Source of the DNA: Cytobacillus firmus DS1
GTDB taxonomy: Bacteria; Bacillota; Bacilli; Bacillales; Cytobacillaceae
Direction of reading: 5' to 3'
Length of the DNA: 64,000 nt
NCBI RefSeq assembly: GCF_000565285.1
Contig: NZ_APVL01000009.1
Location: forward strand, 1-64,000
Shown here: one piece after another, positions 26,338 to 36,807 of the stretch
Position numbering within the stretch: position 1 is the first letter of the stretch
Layout of the letters: each line of letters begins with the position of its first letter
Notes under the pieces: model-generated
Databases searched by the model: none
Told to the model about the DNA's origin: nothing
What the model saw: only the letters and a program-made list of their open reading frames with translations
Made by a program: the position numbers and the translations under genes

Positions 26338-28695
26338 TTATTTGAATTCAACGATTGTAACCCCTGTGCCGCCTTCTCCAGCTTCACCAAACCGGATTTT
26401 CTTTACAGATCTGTGATTTCTCAAATATTCCTGAACACCCTGCCTCAATGCACCGGTCCCTTTACCATGAATGATGGAGACACGGGGATATCCAGCCAGG
26501 AGGGCATCATCGATATATTTCTCCACTCTTAAGAGGGCGTTTTCATAGCGCTCGCCACGTAAATCAAGCTCAAGGTTTACGTGAAAGTCCCTTCCTTTCA
26601 CCGTTGCCACTGGTTTTGTTTCCACAGGTTTTGGGCTTTTAATGTATTCCAGGTCCTTTTCGGCAACTTTCATTTTCAGAATACCAATCTGAACCTGCCA
26701 TTCCTTCTCAGACACCTTTTCAAGCAAATGCCCTTTTTGCCCAAAAGTCAGAACCTTAACCTCATCACCGGCTTCAAAAACGTGTTTAGTATTCTTTGAC
26801 TTTAGTTTATTTTTGGCTGTGCTCATCTGAGGTGCAGCATCGGACAGGCGTTTCTTTGCTTCTATCAGCTCGTGTTCCTTCACCTCAGCATGTTTCTCCA
26901 TCCGCATCTTTCTTAAGTCACGGATAATCTCTTCCGCTTCAGCCTTGGCTTTCTCAACAATATCGCCGGCTTTCTCTGCAGCCTTCTCATGCATAGCATC
27001 TTTTTGCTCATAAAATTCTGCCATTTGCTTTTGCAGATCTTTATGAAGTTTTTCTGCACTTTTCAGAAAGTCATTGGCTTCTGCCATGTCAGCCTCTGCT
27101 TGTCTGCGGCTTTCCTCCAGTGAAGCAATCATATTTTCAACCTGATTTGTATCTGTTCCGATATAGGATCGTGCGGTCTCAATCACTTGATCATTGAGAC
27201 CAAGCCGTTTGGATATTTCAAAGGCATTGCTTCGGCCCGGAACCCCAATCAGCAGCTTATAGGTTGGACTTAGCGTTTCAATATCAAATTCTACACTGGC
27301 ATTGATAACTCCTTCTCTGTTATAGCCATAGGCTTTCAGTTCAGGGTAATGAGTTGTGGCGATAACTCTTGCACCCCGCTTGTATACTTCGTCAAGAATG
27401 GAAATCGCGAGAGCTGCACCTTCCTGCGGATCTGTGCCTGCACCAAGCTCATCGAATAAAACCAGACTATTGAAATCAACCTGGTTAAGAATATCCACGA
27501 TATTAACCATATGAGAAGAAAAGGTACTTAAACTTTGTTCAATTGACTGTTCATCTCCGATATCAGCATAAACATTTCCGAAGACAGCCGTTTCAGAACC
27601 ATCAAGCGCAGGGATTTGCAGACCGGCCTGTGCCATCAATGTGCAAAGCCCTACTGTTTTTAACGTAACTGTCTTCCCGCCGGTATTCGGTCCCGTAATG
27701 ACAATGGTTGAATATTCATCTCCGAGCTTAATATCATTTGCCACTACTTCATCAATTGAAATAAGCGGATGGCGGGCTTTGAATAACGAAATTTTCCCTT
27801 GATTATTAATTTTTGGTTTTGAAGCTTTTATGCGTTTACTGTATCTGGCTTTTGCAAACGTAAAATCGATTTCTCCGAGCACATCTACAATGGTTTCCAG
27901 TTCACTGCTATTCTCAGCTGTCTGTCCAGAGAGCGCTATGAGAATCCGCTCGATTTCCTGCTGTTCTTTCACCCTGATGCCTTGTAATTCATTGTTCAGC
28001 TGGACAATGGACGCGGGCTCAATGAATAATGTCTGGCCGGATGAACTTTGGTCATGGATAATGCCTCCATAATGCCCCCGGTACTCCTGCTTTACAGGTA
28101 TGACAAATCGGTCATTTCGAATTGTAATAATCGCATCGGAAAGCATTTTTTGTGCGCTGGAAGACCGGATCATGCTCTCCAGGCGCTCCCTTACGCGCGA
28201 TTCTTTTGTACGAAGCTGATTTCGAAGGGAACGGAGAGTCTCGCTTGCACTGTCAAGAACTTCCCCATTGTCATCGACCGCATTGCGGATGGATGTTTCC
28301 AAGTCCGCCAGAACGATAATTTTATCTGTATATCCTAATAGGATCGGCAGGCTGCTTTCTTCCTCGGCAAATTCCTCGATGAATCGTTTCATCTGCCTGC
28401 TTGCATGAATCGTGCTGGATATCTGGTTAAGTTCCTGGGGACTGAGCATCCCGCCAATAACCGCCCGCTTCACATGAGGACGAATATCAAAAATGCCGCC
28501 AAGCGGTACATTCCCTTTGATTCTAAGCACTTTTACTGCTTCATCTGTTTCTTCCTGTCTGCGGATGACTTCTTCATAGTCAGTTGAAGGAAGAATATTT
28601 AAGGCCTTTTTTCTTCCCAAGGATGAAGAAACATGTTCCAGCAGCTGTTCCTTCACTTTATTGAACTCAAGTATCTTCAATACTCTTTCTTGCAT
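26338..28695 (-). CDS. mutS2: Endonuclease MutS2
   Basis: 785-residue MutS-family ATPase without the mismatch-recognition domain. It has the core and clamp helices, the Walker [16 protein letters not shown] (near 330), the [16 protein letters not shown]alker B region, a long coiled coil (about 510-620) and a C-terminal Smr domain (about 710-785, [12 protein letters not shown] and [11 protein letters not shown]). MutS2 proteins suppress recombination and also help resolve collided ribosomes in B. subtilis. It follows polX by 30 bases. Confidence 0.96.
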   Translation of the reverse strand: MQERVLKILEFNKVKEQLLEHVSSSLGRKKALNILPSTDYEEVIRRQEETDEAVKVLRIKGNVPLGGIFDIRPHVKRAVIGGMLSPQELNQISSTIHASRQMKRFIEEFAEEESSLPILLGYTDKIIVLADLETSIRNAVDDNGEVLDSASETLRSLRNQLRTKESRVRERLESMIRSSSAQKMLSDAIITIRNDRFVIPVKQEYRGHYGGIIHDQSSSGQTLFIEPASIVQLNNELQGIRVKEQQEIERILIALSGQTAENSSELETIVDVLGEIDFTFAKARYSKRIKASKPKINNQGKISLFKARHPLISIDEVVANDIKLGDEYSTIVITGPNTGGKTVTLKTVGLCTLMAQAGLQIPALDGSETAVFGNVYADIGDEQSIEQSLSTFSSHMVNIVDILNQVDFNSLVLFDELGAGTDPQEGAALAISILDEVYKRGARVIATTHYPELKAYGYNREGVINASVEFDIETLSPTYKLLIGVPGRSNAFEISKRLGLNDQVIETARSYIGTDTNQVENMIASLEESRRQAEADMAEANDFLKSAEKLHKDLQKQMAEFYEQKDAMHEKAAEKAGDIVEKAKAEAEEIIRDLRKMRMEKHAEVKEHELIEAKKRLSDAAPQMSTAKNKLKSKNTKHVFEAGDEVKVLTFGQKGHLLEKVSEKEWQVQIGILKMKVAEKDLEYIKSPKPVETKPVATVKGRDFHVNLELDLRGERYENALLRVEKYIDDALLAGYPRVSIIHGKGTGALRQGVQEYLRNHRSVKKIRFGEAGEGGTGVTIVEFK

Positions 28696-28725
28696 GAGGA
28701 CTTTCCCCTTTCATGCCCAATTTTC

Positions 28726-30444
28726 CTACTGGCGTTCTTTCAGAAATTTGAGCAAATCTTCTGTTTCCATGGCATTTAGAACGGATTCTTTCTTGATCCA
28801 CCCTTTCTTTGCCGCAGAAACGCCGATTTCCATGTGATTTAAAGTGTCTATTTTATGTGCATCTGTATTAATCACTATTTTCACACCGGCTTCCTGAGCT
28901 TGCCTGATATGTTCGGAAGCAAGATCAAGCCGGTTCGGATTTGCATTCAGCTCAAGAGCTGTATTTGTTTCCCTGGCGAGCTCGATAAGCATTTCCATGT
29001 CTACTTCATAGCCTTCCCTGCGGCCTATCAATCTTCCCGTAGGGTGGGCAATAATGTCAACATGGGCGTTCTGCAGCGCGGTTTTCAAGCGGGCCATGAT
29101 TTTTTCCTTCGGCTGTGAAAAAGAAGAATGGATGGAAGCAATAACAATGTCCAGCTCCTCCAGAAGTTCATCGTCATAATCGAGCGATCCGTCAGGCAGA
29201 ATATCCATTTCTACCCCTGATAATATTGTGAAATCATCGAATTGCTCATTAAGCCGCTTTATTTCTTCTTTCTGTCTGCGAAGCCTTTCGGCTGTCAAAC
29301 CGTTCGCCACTCTCAAGTATTGGGAATGGTCTGTTATAGCCATATATTTGTAGCCGCGGGCACGGCACGCTTCAATCATTTCCTCTATGGAATAGGCGCC
29401 ATCACTCCAGGTTGAGTGCATATGAAGATCACCCTTAATATCTTCAAGAGAAATAAGTTCCATGTCTTGCTTGTATTCATCTACTTCTTTTCCATCTTCC
29501 CTAATTTCAGGAGGGAAGAATGGAAGCCCAAAATGGGCGTAAAATTCCTTTTCATTTTTAAAAGTAAGGATTTCACCTGTTTCTGTATTTTCGACTCCAT
29601 ATTCACTGATTTTTTCCCCGCGCTCTTTTGCAAGCTGACGCATTCTGACATTATGGTCCTTTGATCCCGTAAAATGATGGAGTGTTGTGGCAAATTCATG
29701 CGGCTCAACCAATCGGAAATCAGCCGATATATCATAGGAATGCTGAAACACAACAGAAACCTTCGTATCTCCTGCGGCAATTACTTCTTTGATGCCGGCC
29801 AGACTTAATAACTGCTCTTTAACAGAAGCAGGATGGTCAGTAGCTATAATAAAGTCGAGGTCTTTGATTGTTTCCCTCATTCTCCTTAAGCTTCCTGCCC
29901 TTGAATATTTTTCTATATCCTTCATTTCAGCCAGCGCAGCTTCTATGCCCTCTGCTATCGGCAGCATGAATGCAAGCGGGAGCCGTTCCGGTCGGGTTCC
30001 TGCATTTTCAAGGGCAGCGAGTATCTTTTCTTCAGATTTTTCCCCGAAGCCTGCCAGTCCCCGGACCTTCTTATTGCGGCAGGCATCCTCAAGGTCTGCA
30101 GCATTTTCGACGCCCAGCTCTTTATATAGCTTGGCAATTTTCTTGCCGCCAAGTCCCGGGAGCTGAAGCAGAGGAATTAATCCGGCAGGGACTTCTTCTT
30201 TCAGTTCATCCAGAACAGAAGACTTTCCTTCTTTGATGTACTCCTCAATAACAGCAGCGGTTCCTTTTCCGATGCCGGACAGCTTTGTAAAGTCATCAAT
30301 TTCAGTCAAGCTATCATCATTCGATTCAAGTGCGAGTGCCGCTTTTCGGAAGGCAGCTGTTTTGAACGGATTTTCTCCTTTTAACTCCATATAAACAGCG
30401 ATTGTTTCTAAAAGTCTGACAACATCTTTTTTATTTATACTCAT
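28726..30444 (-). CDS. polX: DNA polymerase X with PHP domain
   Basis: Family X DNA polymerase that fills short gaps in base excision repair and has 3-prime-to-5-prime exonuclease activity from its PHP domain. The ATG at 30444 (behind AGGTGG) gives 572 residues. Order: N-terminal helix-hairpin-helix motifs (FTKLSGIGKGTAAVIEEY, LLQLPGLGGKKIAKLYKEL), the polymerase palm with DLDFIIATD, and the PHP domain from about 335 with GDLHMHSTWSDGAY, MAITDHS, IASIHSSF and NTDAHK metal ligands. Intact in all parts. Confidence 0.95.
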   Translation of the reverse strand: MSINKKDVVRLLETIAVYMELKGENPFKTAAFRKAALALESNDDSLTEIDDFTKLSGIGKGTAAVIEEYIKEGKSSVLDELKEEVPAGLIPLLQLPGLGGKKIAKLYKELGVENAADLEDACRNKKVRGLAGFGEKSEEKILAALENAGTRPERLPLAFMLPIAEGIEAALAEMKDIEKYSRAGSLRRMRETIKDLDFIIATDHPASVKEQLLSLAGIKEVIAAGDTKVSVVFQHSYDISADFRLVEPHEFATTLHHFTGSKDHNVRMRQLAKERGEKISEYGVENTETGEILTFKNEKEFYAHFGLPFFPPEIREDGKEVDEYKQDMELISLEDIKGDLHMHSTWSDGAYSIEEMIEACRARGYKYMAITDHSQYLRVANGLTAERLRRQKEEIKRLNEQFDDFTILSGVEMDILPDGSLDYDDELLEELDIVIASIHSSFSQPKEKIMARLKTALQNAHVDIIAHPTGRLIGRREGYEVDMEMLIELARETNTALELNANPNRLDLASEHIRQAQEAGVKIVINTDAHKIDTLNHMEIGVSAAKKGWIKKESVLNAMETEDLLKFLKERQ

Positions 30445-30568
30445 GAAAACCACCTGCCCGTAACTGTATTCGTATCCGTATTATCTCTTATTTTGCAGTG
30501 CAACTTCAAATCATGGCTATTTTCAGAAGACTGTTTTTCGCAAGGTTTGTTGCTTTTTATATATTATT

Positions 30569-30600
30569 CACTGAGTTGATTGGAGCGGAAATCAACGGAC
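30569..30600. repeat. Family C repeat, short (internally deleted or empty) form
   Basis: CACTGAGTTGATTGGAGCGG runs directly into AAATCAACGGAC. In the long copy at 11331-11530 the same two outer sequences flank about 160 bases. The rest of the 220-base gap between polX and yshB is AT-rich with no gene. Confidence 0.6.
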
Positions 30601-30644
30601 AACATAGTTGGAGAAAAACAACATTTTTTACAAAAGAGCCTTTC

Positions 30645-30676
30645 AAAAAGAAAACTTCTCTAGAAATAGAGAAGTT
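30645..30676 (-). terminator. Terminator of yshB
   Basis: AACTTCTCTA and TAGAGAAGTT pair perfectly on the minus strand and run into TTCTTTTTG. The stem overlaps the yshB stop codon. Confidence 0.85.
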
Positions 30677-31217
30677 ACGCAGCCATATAGTCAACCCACA
30701 TTTCTTTGAGCTGGTTAGAGAGAACAGGCGTATTCTTAACCATTAATTCTGCCATAAAGGAATTATTGATCGGCCCCTGCAGGACTTCGATTGGAACGAG
30801 TGCTACTATGTATAATAGAATAAACATGATAAGATAGACTTCGATAAATCCGAGAATTCCGCCAGCCCAAACATTCAGCTGTTTCAGGACCGGAAGATGG
30901 GCAACAAAGTCGAGCATGCTTCCAATAATCTGCAGTAATATTTTTACCGCAAAAAAAATCACGACAAATGCAATGGCGCGATAGTAAGCATCTTCAAGAT
31001 CTGCATTCTCAAATAACGTCTTAATCGCCGATTCACTGCTAAAGCTTGGATATGGCACCCACAAGGTCAGCTTAGGCGCAAGCTCACCGTAATACATACG
31101 GGCTACAATGAAAGCAATAATGAATCCGGTCAAATGAATTAATTGGAGGATAAAGCCTCTTTTCAAGCCTATAAAAAAACCAAAAACCAAAATAATGATA
31201 ATTGCAAGATCCAGCAT
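30675..31217 (-). CDS. yshB: CvpA family membrane protein YshB
   Basis: 180-residue membrane protein with four to five hydrophobic helices, of the CvpA (colicin V production) family. The N terminus MLDLAIIIILVFGFFIGLKR is typical. Its role in Bacillus is unknown. It follows zapA after 2 bases and the pair is probably co-transcribed, as in B. subtilis. Confidence 0.88.
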   Translation of the reverse strand: MLDLAIIIILVFGFFIGLKRGFILQLIHLTGFIIAFIVARMYYGELAPKLTLWVPYPSFSSESAIKTLFENADLEDAYYRAIAFVVIFFAVKILLQIIGSMLDFVAHLPVLKQLNVWAGGILGFIEVYLIMFILLYIVALVPIEVLQGPINNSFMAELMVKNTPVLSNQLKEMWVDYMAA

Positions 31218-31219
31218 GA

Positions 31220-31486
31220 CTACTTTCCGTCCTTTACTCTATTTAATTCGTTTTCCAGCCGTTCCAGACGGTCTGTTAGCTTTATATAATCATTAACAGC
31301 ATTGACTGCGGTCAGCACGGCCAGCTTACTAATGTCGAGTGAAGGATTCTTCGAACTGATCTCACGCATTTTATCGTCAACCAGCGAAGCGACAAGGCGA
31401 ACATGGCTGGAGCTTTCTGAGCCAACTATCACATATTGCTGTCCATAAATATCTACACTTGTTCGGTTTCTTTGCATTTCTGACAA
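31220..31486 (-). CDS. zapA: Cell division protein ZapA
   Basis: 88-residue FtsZ-associated protein that bundles FtsZ protofilaments and stabilises the Z ring. The start is TTG behind AAGGGGG, giving [21 protein letters not shown] globular N-terminal head is followed by a C-terminal coiled coil (about 55-88) ending [13 protein letters not shown]. It is slightly longer at the N terminus than some relatives. Divergent from rnhC. Confidence 0.93.
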   Translation of the reverse strand: MSEMQRNRTSVDIYGQQYVIVGSESSSHVRLVASLVDDKMREISSKNPSLDISKLAVLTAVNAVNDYIKLTDRLERLENELNRVKDGK

Positions 31487-31642
31487 CGTCCATGCCCCCT
31501 TCTTTAAAGAATCCTAATCAATATCATAACACGAACGCATATTGGTGGGAAGTCAAAGCATGTCAGAAGAGCTCGGTTAATGTAATTTTTTCCAAATATA
31601 AGGAATTAATTCAAAAGTACATATAAGATGAGGAGAATTAAT

Positions 31643-32581
31643 ATGAGCCAGGTAGTACTGTTAAAAAAAGCTAGTGAAATCTCAAAAATGAAGGCTCATT
31701 ATTCAGGCAGCCTAAATAAAAATCAGCCTCCAGGAAGCGTATTTGCTGCAAAAGTACCAGGATGTTCGATCACTGCCTATAAATCAGGCAAGGTTCTCTT
31801 CCAGGGGAGCGGATGTGAGGCAGAAGCTAAAAAGTGGGGAGATACAGCACGCAGTGCACAGCCCAGCAAAAAAACCAGCCCTGCCGCAGCAAACCTGCCG
31901 GAAAATATCAGTTCCCTCTCAGTCATTGGTTCAGACGAAGTGGGCACCGGGGATTATTTTGGCCCCATTACGGTGGTTGCAGCTTACGTAAAAAAAGATC
32001 AAATCCCTTTGCTGAAGGAGCTTGGAGTTAAGGATTCAAAAAATCTGGGAGATGAAAAAATCATTGAAATCGCAAAACAGATTAAAGATATCGTTCCTCA
32101 CAGCCTGTTAACACTGCATAATGAAAAATACAATAAGCTTCAGCAATCAGGGATGTCACAGGGAAAAATTAAAGCATTGCTGCACAATCAGGCAATCGGG
32201 CATGTTTTAGGGAAAATCTCTCCTGAAAACCCTGAGGCCATTCTGATAGACCAATTTGCCAAGGAAGAGATTTACTTCAATTATTTGAAAAACCAGCAGA
32301 CCATACAGAGGGAGCGGGTCTTTTTCAGCACAAAAGCGGAAGGAATTCATCTGGCAGTTGCAGCAGCATCCATCCTGGCACGCTATGCATTTGTGCGCCA
32401 CTTTGAAAACCTTAGCACAAAGGCCGGTTTCCGGCTCACTAAAGGAGCCGGCCCGAAGGTTGATGAGGCAGCTGCCCGGCTTATTAAGGAAAAGGGGCGA
32501 GAGGCATTGCCTTCTTTTGTAAAACTGCACTTTGCGAATACTGAAAAAGCAATGAAGCTATATAGCAGGAAGTATAACTGA
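31643..32581 (+). CDS. rnhC: Ribonuclease HIII
   Basis: Cleaves RNA in RNA-DNA hybrids; type 2 RNase H of Firmicutes. The ATG at 31643, behind GAGGAG, gives 312 residues, close to the B. subtilis length; an ATG 15 bases upstream lies in the ribosome binding site. The N-terminal TBP-like substrate-binding domain (about 1-85) is followed by the catalytic domain with SDEVGTGDYFGPI, VKDSKNLGD, IDQFA and AAASILARYAF, which carry the DEDE-type acidic residues. Confidence 0.95.
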   Translation: MSQVVLLKKASEISKMKAHYSGSLNKNQPPGSVFAAKVPGCSITAYKSGKVLFQGSGCEAEAKKWGDTARSAQPSKKTSPAAANLPENISSLSVIGSDEVGTGDYFGPITVVAAYVKKDQIPLLKELGVKDSKNLGDEKIIEIAKQIKDIVPHSLLTLHNEKYNKLQQSGMSQGKIKALLHNQAIGHVLGKISPENPEAILIDQFAKEEIYFNYLKNQQTIQRERVFFSTKAEGIHLAVAAASILARYAFVRHFENLSTKAGFRLTKGAGPKVDEAAARLIKEKGREALPSFVKLHFANTEKAMKLYSRKYN

Positions 32582-32582
32582 T

Positions 32583-32620
32583 TATGAAGCAGTCAATTTA
32601 GTGAAATTGGCTGCTTTTTT
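32583..32620 (+). terminator. Terminator of rnhC
   Basis: AGCAGTCAATTT and AAATTGGCTGCT pair around a short loop and are followed by six T, directly after the rnhC stop. Confidence 0.9.
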
Positions 32621-32653
32621 ACTTTGTGAGGCCTTAATCCTTTTGAATATATC

Positions 32654-32758
32654 TTTATCGGCCAATAATCAGAGTTTAACGGCCATTTTTGGGTATTTAA
32701 CGGTCAAAATGAGAAATTTATCGGCCAAATGTACTCTTTTAACGGCCAAACAAAGAAA
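32654..32758. repeat. Array of five 21-bp repeats
   Basis: Five consecutive units begin at 32654, 32675, 32696, 32717 and 32738. Each starts with TTTAWCGGYCA(A) and then has 9-10 unconserved bases, with no gap or slip in the period. Conserved part about 11 bases, variable part about 10, period 21 (about two helical turns). It lies between the convergent genes rnhC and pheT, after the rnhC terminator and just before the pheT terminator. No function known to me. Confidence 0.9.
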
Positions 32759-32779
32759 AGGCAACCCCCGGGCTGCCTT
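32752..32779 (-). terminator. Terminator of pheT
   Basis: AAGGCAGCCC and GGGTTGCCTT pair on the minus strand (one mismatch, G-rich loop) with TTCTTTG after. The tail overlaps the last 21-bp repeat unit. Confidence 0.75.
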
Positions 32780-32786
32780 CCTCATT

Positions 32787-35201
32787 TTATCCTCTCAATA
32801 CTGCTCCGGCTTTTTCCTTCACAGCTTCCAATACTTTGTCATGCGCTTTTGTTACATCTTCATCCGTTAAAGTACGTTCAGGGTCGAAGTATTTAAGGGA
32901 GAAAGCAAGCGATTTTTTGCCTGGCTCCATTCGTTCGCCTTCGTACAAGTCAAAAACATGCACGTCTTTCAATAATTTGCCGCCAGCTTCTTTAATGATG
33001 CCTTTAAGCTCGCCCGCTGCTGTTCCCTGATCTGCTACAAGTGCAATGTCCCTTGTGATTGAAGGGAAACGTGGAATAGCTTCATACTGCAAAGGTGAAA
33101 CTTCCTCTTCCAGGATCGCTTTTAAGGAAAGCTCAAACGCATATGTTTCTTTCAAATCAAGCTCTTTTTCCACAGTCGGATGGATTTGGCCGACAAATCC
33201 CACTGGTTCCCCGGAAAGCAATACTTCTGCGGTTCTGCCAGGATGCATTCCATCCTTCTGCGCTTGACGGAATTCAATCTTATCAGAAAGTCCCAGCTGT
33301 TCAAATAATCCTTCAAGGATACCTTTTACAACGAAGAAATCAATCGGCTTCTTTTCCCCCTGCCATGGATGGCTATGCCATAGGCCAGTAACCGCACCGG
33401 CAAGATGCTCACGCTCTTCAGGCAGATCCTCTTCTCCATTGGAGAGGAACACCGCTCCTGTTTCATAAACAGCCAGGCTGTCGTTCTGGCGTGCAGAGTT
33501 ATATTTTAATACTTCCAGAAGCTGCGGAACAATACTTAACCGGAGCAGGCTGCGATCCTCACTCATAGGCATTGCCAGCTGCACAGGCTTGCGTTCTTCC
33601 AGTGCATATTGAGTCGCTTTTGCTTCATTTGTTAATGAATAAGTTACTGCCTGATACAGCCCCGCGCCTTCAAGATAGCGGCGGACCAATCTGCGTTTGT
33701 TCTGGTATTGGGAAAGATGCCCTGGTGCAGACGAACCAACCGGCAAAGTTGATGCCAGGTTATCGTAGCCAAATAAACGGCCAACTTCTTCAATCAGGTC
33801 TTCTTCAATCGTGATGTCGCCTCTGCGAGTTGGAACTGTAACCGTAATTGTATCATTATCAGTATTCGTCGCAAATTGAAGACGGGCAAAAATATCCTCT
33901 ACTTCTTTCATGGATAATTCCGTGCCAAGTACACGATTGATTTTTTCAAGCGTTACAGACACCACCGCAGGTTCCACTTGCAGTGCATCAGCTTCTACAG
34001 AACCTTCAAGCACTTCTCCGCCCGCATATTGTGCAAGCAGTTGAACAGCTCTTTCTGCAGCAGCTCTAACCCTGTTTGGATCCACACCTTTTTCAAAGCG
34101 GGCACTTGCTTCGCTTCTTAAGCCATGGTCTTTTGAAGCTTTTCTTACGGTTGCACCTTTAAAATAAGCTGATTCAATAATCACATTTTTAGTGTCAGAC
34201 TGCACTTCAGAATTTGCCCCGCCCATGACACCCGCAAGTGCAATTGGCTCTGTCCCATTTGTTATTAAAAGATGATCTGATGTCAGTTCACGCTTTGCAT
34301 CATCAAGAGTGACAATCACTTCGCCATCATTTGCTCTGCGTACAAGGATTTGTTTCGATCCCAGCCGGTCATAATCGAAAGCATGAAGCGGCTGGCCGTA
34401 TTCAAGCAAAATGTAGTTTGTAATATCCACCACGTTATTGTGAGGACGAATGCCTGCCGCCATTAAACGCGCCTGCATCCATACAGGAGATGGACCGATT
34501 TTTACATTTTTCACCACTTTTGCCACATAAAGAGGATTATCTTCTTTTGCTTCCACCTGAATTTCAATGTAATCAGACGCCTTTTCAGAAGAAGTCTCAG
34601 CATGCGGCTCAGGAAGCTTTACATCTCTTCCTAAAATAGCCGCTACTTCATAGGCAACACCCAGCATGCTTAAGCAGTCAGATCGGTTCGGAGTTAATCC
34701 AAGCTCAAGAATCTGGTCGTCACGATTAAGCTGCTCAAGAGCATCCTGGCCAACTTCTGTATCATTAGGGAAAACATAAATGCCTTCAGCGTATTCCTTT
34801 GCAATCAGCTTGCTTTCAATGCCCAGTTCTTGAAGCGAACAAATCATTCCATTTGATTCTTCGCCTCGGAGCTTCGCGCGCTTAATTTTGAAATTGCCTG
34901 GAAGCACAGCACCTACTGTAGCCACGGCCACTTTCTGTCCCTTATCCACATTTGGGGCACCGCATATGATTTGTACAGGCTTACCTGCTCCTGTATCAAC
35001 TAAGCATTTATTCAGCTTATCAGCATTTGGGTGCTGTTCTCTTTCAAGGACATGCCCTACAACAACACCTTTGATGCCTTCATTCAATACCTCTACGCCT
35101 TCCACTTCAATACCGCTTTTAGTAATCTTTTCTGCAAGCTCTGCAGGTGTAACGCCTGATAAATCAACATATTCCTGCAGCCATTTATATGAAACGAACA
35201 T
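32787..35201 (-). CDS. pheT: Phenylalanine-tRNA ligase beta subunit
   Basis: Large subunit of the alpha2-beta2 phenylalanyl-tRNA synthetase, with editing of mischarged Tyr-tRNA. The 804 residues contain the N-terminal tRNA-binding (EMAP/B1) domain, the B3/B4 editing domain ([16 protein letters not shown] region), B5, the catalytic-like core and the C-terminal FDX-ACB anticodon-binding domain (about 710-804, [14 protein letters not shown]). Strong ribosome binding site AAGGAGG. It follows pheS by 42 bases. Confidence 0.97.
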   Translation of the reverse strand: MFVSYKWLQEYVDLSGVTPAELAEKITKSGIEVEGVEVLNEGIKGVVVGHVLEREQHPNADKLNKCLVDTGAGKPVQIICGAPNVDKGQKVAVATVGAVLPGNFKIKRAKLRGEESNGMICSLQELGIESKLIAKEYAEGIYVFPNDTEVGQDALEQLNRDDQILELGLTPNRSDCLSMLGVAYEVAAILGRDVKLPEPHAETSSEKASDYIEIQVEAKEDNPLYVAKVVKNVKIGPSPVWMQARLMAAGIRPHNNVVDITNYILLEYGQPLHAFDYDRLGSKQILVRRANDGEVIVTLDDAKRELTSDHLLITNGTEPIALAGVMGGANSEVQSDTKNVIIESAYFKGATVRKASKDHGLRSEASARFEKGVDPNRVRAAAERAVQLLAQYAGGEVLEGSVEADALQVEPAVVSVTLEKINRVLGTELSMKEVEDIFARLQFATNTDNDTITVTVPTRRGDITIEEDLIEEVGRLFGYDNLASTLPVGSSAPGHLSQYQNKRRLVRRYLEGAGLYQAVTYSLTNEAKATQYALEERKPVQLAMPMSEDRSLLRLSIVPQLLEVLKYNSARQNDSLAVYETGAVFLSNGEEDLPEEREHLAGAVTGLWHSHPWQGEKKPIDFFVVKGILEGLFEQLGLSDKIEFRQAQKDGMHPGRTAEVLLSGEPVGFVGQIHPTVEKELDLKETYAFELSLKAILEEEVSPLQYEAIPRFPSITRDIALVADQGTAAGELKGIIKEAGGKLLKDVHVFDLYEGERMEPGKKSLAFSLKYFDPERTLTDEDVTKAHDKVLEAVKEKAGAVLRG

Positions 35202-35243
35202 TTGTGATCCTCCTTAGTTATTCCCTAGCTTCGGGCTTTCAAA

Positions 35244-36281
35244 TTATTCATGAACTGAAAATTGCTTCAAGAAACGCACATCATTTGTATAAAAGTGGCG
35301 AATATCATCCACACCATACTTCAGCATGGCAATTCGCTCAGGTCCCATTCCGAATGCAAAGCCTGTGTATTTCTTAGAGTCGAAGCCTGCCATCTCGAGA
35401 ACATTGGGATGAACCATTCCAGCGCCAAGAATTTCAATCCAGCCAGTGCCTTTACATACGCTGCAGCCTTTTCCGCCGCAGATCTTACAGGATATATCCA
35501 TTTCCACAGATGGTTCTGTAAACGGGAAGAAACTTGGGCGAAGACGGATTTCCCGATCATCCCCGAACATTTTCTTTGCAAAGATCTCCAATGTTCCTTT
35601 TAAATCAGTCATTCGGATGTTTTCATCTACGACAAGTCCCTCTATTTGCATGAACTGGTGGGAGTGCGTCGCGTCGTCATTATCACGGCGATATACTTTA
35701 CCCGGACAGATGATTTTAACTGGTCCCTTGCCTTCATGCTTCTCCATTGTTCTTGCCTGTACCGGCGAAGTATGGGTACGAAGAAGAATGTCTTCTGTAA
35801 TATAGAAGGAATCCTGCATATCCCGGGCAGGATGGCCTTTAGGAAGATTCAATGCTTCAAAATTATAATAATCTTTTTCAACTTCAGGGCCTTCAGCTAC
35901 TGTATAACCCATGCCAATGAACAAATCTTCAATTTCTTCGATAATTCGTGTCAGCGGATGGTGGTTGCCTGTTTTAACAGGTCTTCCTGGAAGAGTGACA
36001 TCAATTTTTTCTGCAGCCAGTTTTTCCTGAACAGCCGCTTCCTCCAGATGCTTTTGCTTTTCCTCAATTCCGGCAGCAATGCTGTCCCGCACTTCATTCG
36101 CAAGGGCCCCCATTTTTGGGCGCTCTTCCGCAGACAATTTCCCCATTCCTTTAAGTACTTCAGTAATCGGGCCTTTTTTGCCTAAATAGGATACACGGAT
36201 ATCATTTAGCTCTTTCAAATCAGCGGCTGTGCTGATCTTTTCTAACGCTTCAGTTTGCAGTTCCTTTAAACGCTCTTGCAT
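35244..36281 (-). CDS. pheS: Phenylalanine-tRNA ligase alpha subunit
   Basis: Catalytic subunit of PheRS, 345 residues. An N-terminal coiled coil (to about 85) is followed by the class II catalytic domain: motif 1 around [14 protein letters not shown], motif 2 around [16 protein letters not shown] with [10 protein letters not shown], and motif 3 [17 protein letters not shown]. Ribosome binding site AAGGAGG. Preceded by a phenylalanine T-box that carries a repeat insertion. Confidence 0.97.
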   Translation of the reverse strand: MQERLKELQTEALEKISTAADLKELNDIRVSYLGKKGPITEVLKGMGKLSAEERPKMGALANEVRDSIAAGIEEKQKHLEEAAVQEKLAAEKIDVTLPGRPVKTGNHHPLTRIIEEIEDLFIGMGYTVAEGPEVEKDYYNFEALNLPKGHPARDMQDSFYITEDILLRTHTSPVQARTMEKHEGKGPVKIICPGKVYRRDNDDATHSHQFMQIEGLVVDENIRMTDLKGTLEIFAKKMFGDDREIRLRPSFFPFTEPSVEMDISCKICGGKGCSVCKGTGWIEILGAGMVHPNVLEMAGFDSKKYTGFAFGMGPERIAMLKYGVDDIRHFYTNDVRFLKQFSVHE

Positions 36282-36325
36282 CTAAAAATCCTCCTTGAAA
36301 TTAATTCTTATACTTTTTTGGCCAA

Positions 36326-36725
36326 AATAAAAAACCTCTATCCCCATAAAGGGACGAGGTTTCGCGGTACCACCCTTTTTAACACATTTATGTACTTCAT
36401 GCACGTGTTCACTTCATTGGGATAACGGCTTATGCCGGTACATCTTTACAAAGAAAAGCGGAAGTGGCGCGTTCAGCCCCGACAAGCATAAGACGAGCCT
36501 CTTGGAAAGGTGTTCTTTACCTTTCTGAGAGGCTTGGCTTATGACCTCGAGGGGCTAGCCGCTGCAGCTGGACAACTCATCAGAGCGCCCAAGCATTTCT
36601 TTTCAATGGTCCCGATGCCAACTCAGGAGGTGAAACTTCTCTTGCATTACCTGTAAAAATGCTTTCAGTCTAAGGCATTTTCTCCCTGAAAAGGCTGACT
36701 GCAAGGTACTGATCTCCGTCATCGT
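36326..36725 (-). promoter_or_regulatory. T-box leader (phenylalanine specific) of pheST
   Basis: The AGGGTGGTACCGCG box lies at about 36363-36376 (minus strand) and a terminator with a T run at 36330-36362. Stem I is at 36600-36722, with specifier TTC (Phe) at 36632-36634 in the context GAAGT-TTC-ACCTCCTGAG. Stem III (ATGTAC/GTACAT) is intact. About 150 bases of family A repeat (36455-36602) sit between stem I and the stem III/antiterminator part, making the leader unusually long. Confidence 0.92.
36455..36602. repeat. Family A repeat inserted in the pheS T-box leader
   Basis: The ends AGAAAAGCGGAAGTGGCGC and AGAAATGCTTGGGCGC are inverted relative to each other; inside, CAGCCCCGACAAGCATAAGA and a later CTTATGACCTCGAGGGGCT form the long hairpin arms around an AGAGGC/GCCTCT stem. 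It closely resembles the compound copy at 45096-45345. Confidence 0.85.
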
Positions 36726-36749
36726 TTTGTTATTATAATTTTGCTGTTA

Positions 36750-36778
36750 ATTATATTACATTCTTGAGGCTGTTTCAA
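36750..36778 (-). promoter_or_regulatory. Sigma-A promoter of pheST
   Basis: TTGAAA and TATAAT separated by 17 bases, about 25 bases before T-box stem I. Confidence 0.78.
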
Positions 36779-36807
36779 ACGGTTTTCAAAAAATGGCCGC
36801 CCATTTT

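Noticed and set aside
32654..32758. CRISPR array
   Set aside because: The conserved part is about 11 bases and the variable part about 10, far below CRISPR repeat and spacer sizes, and no cas gene is in the window.
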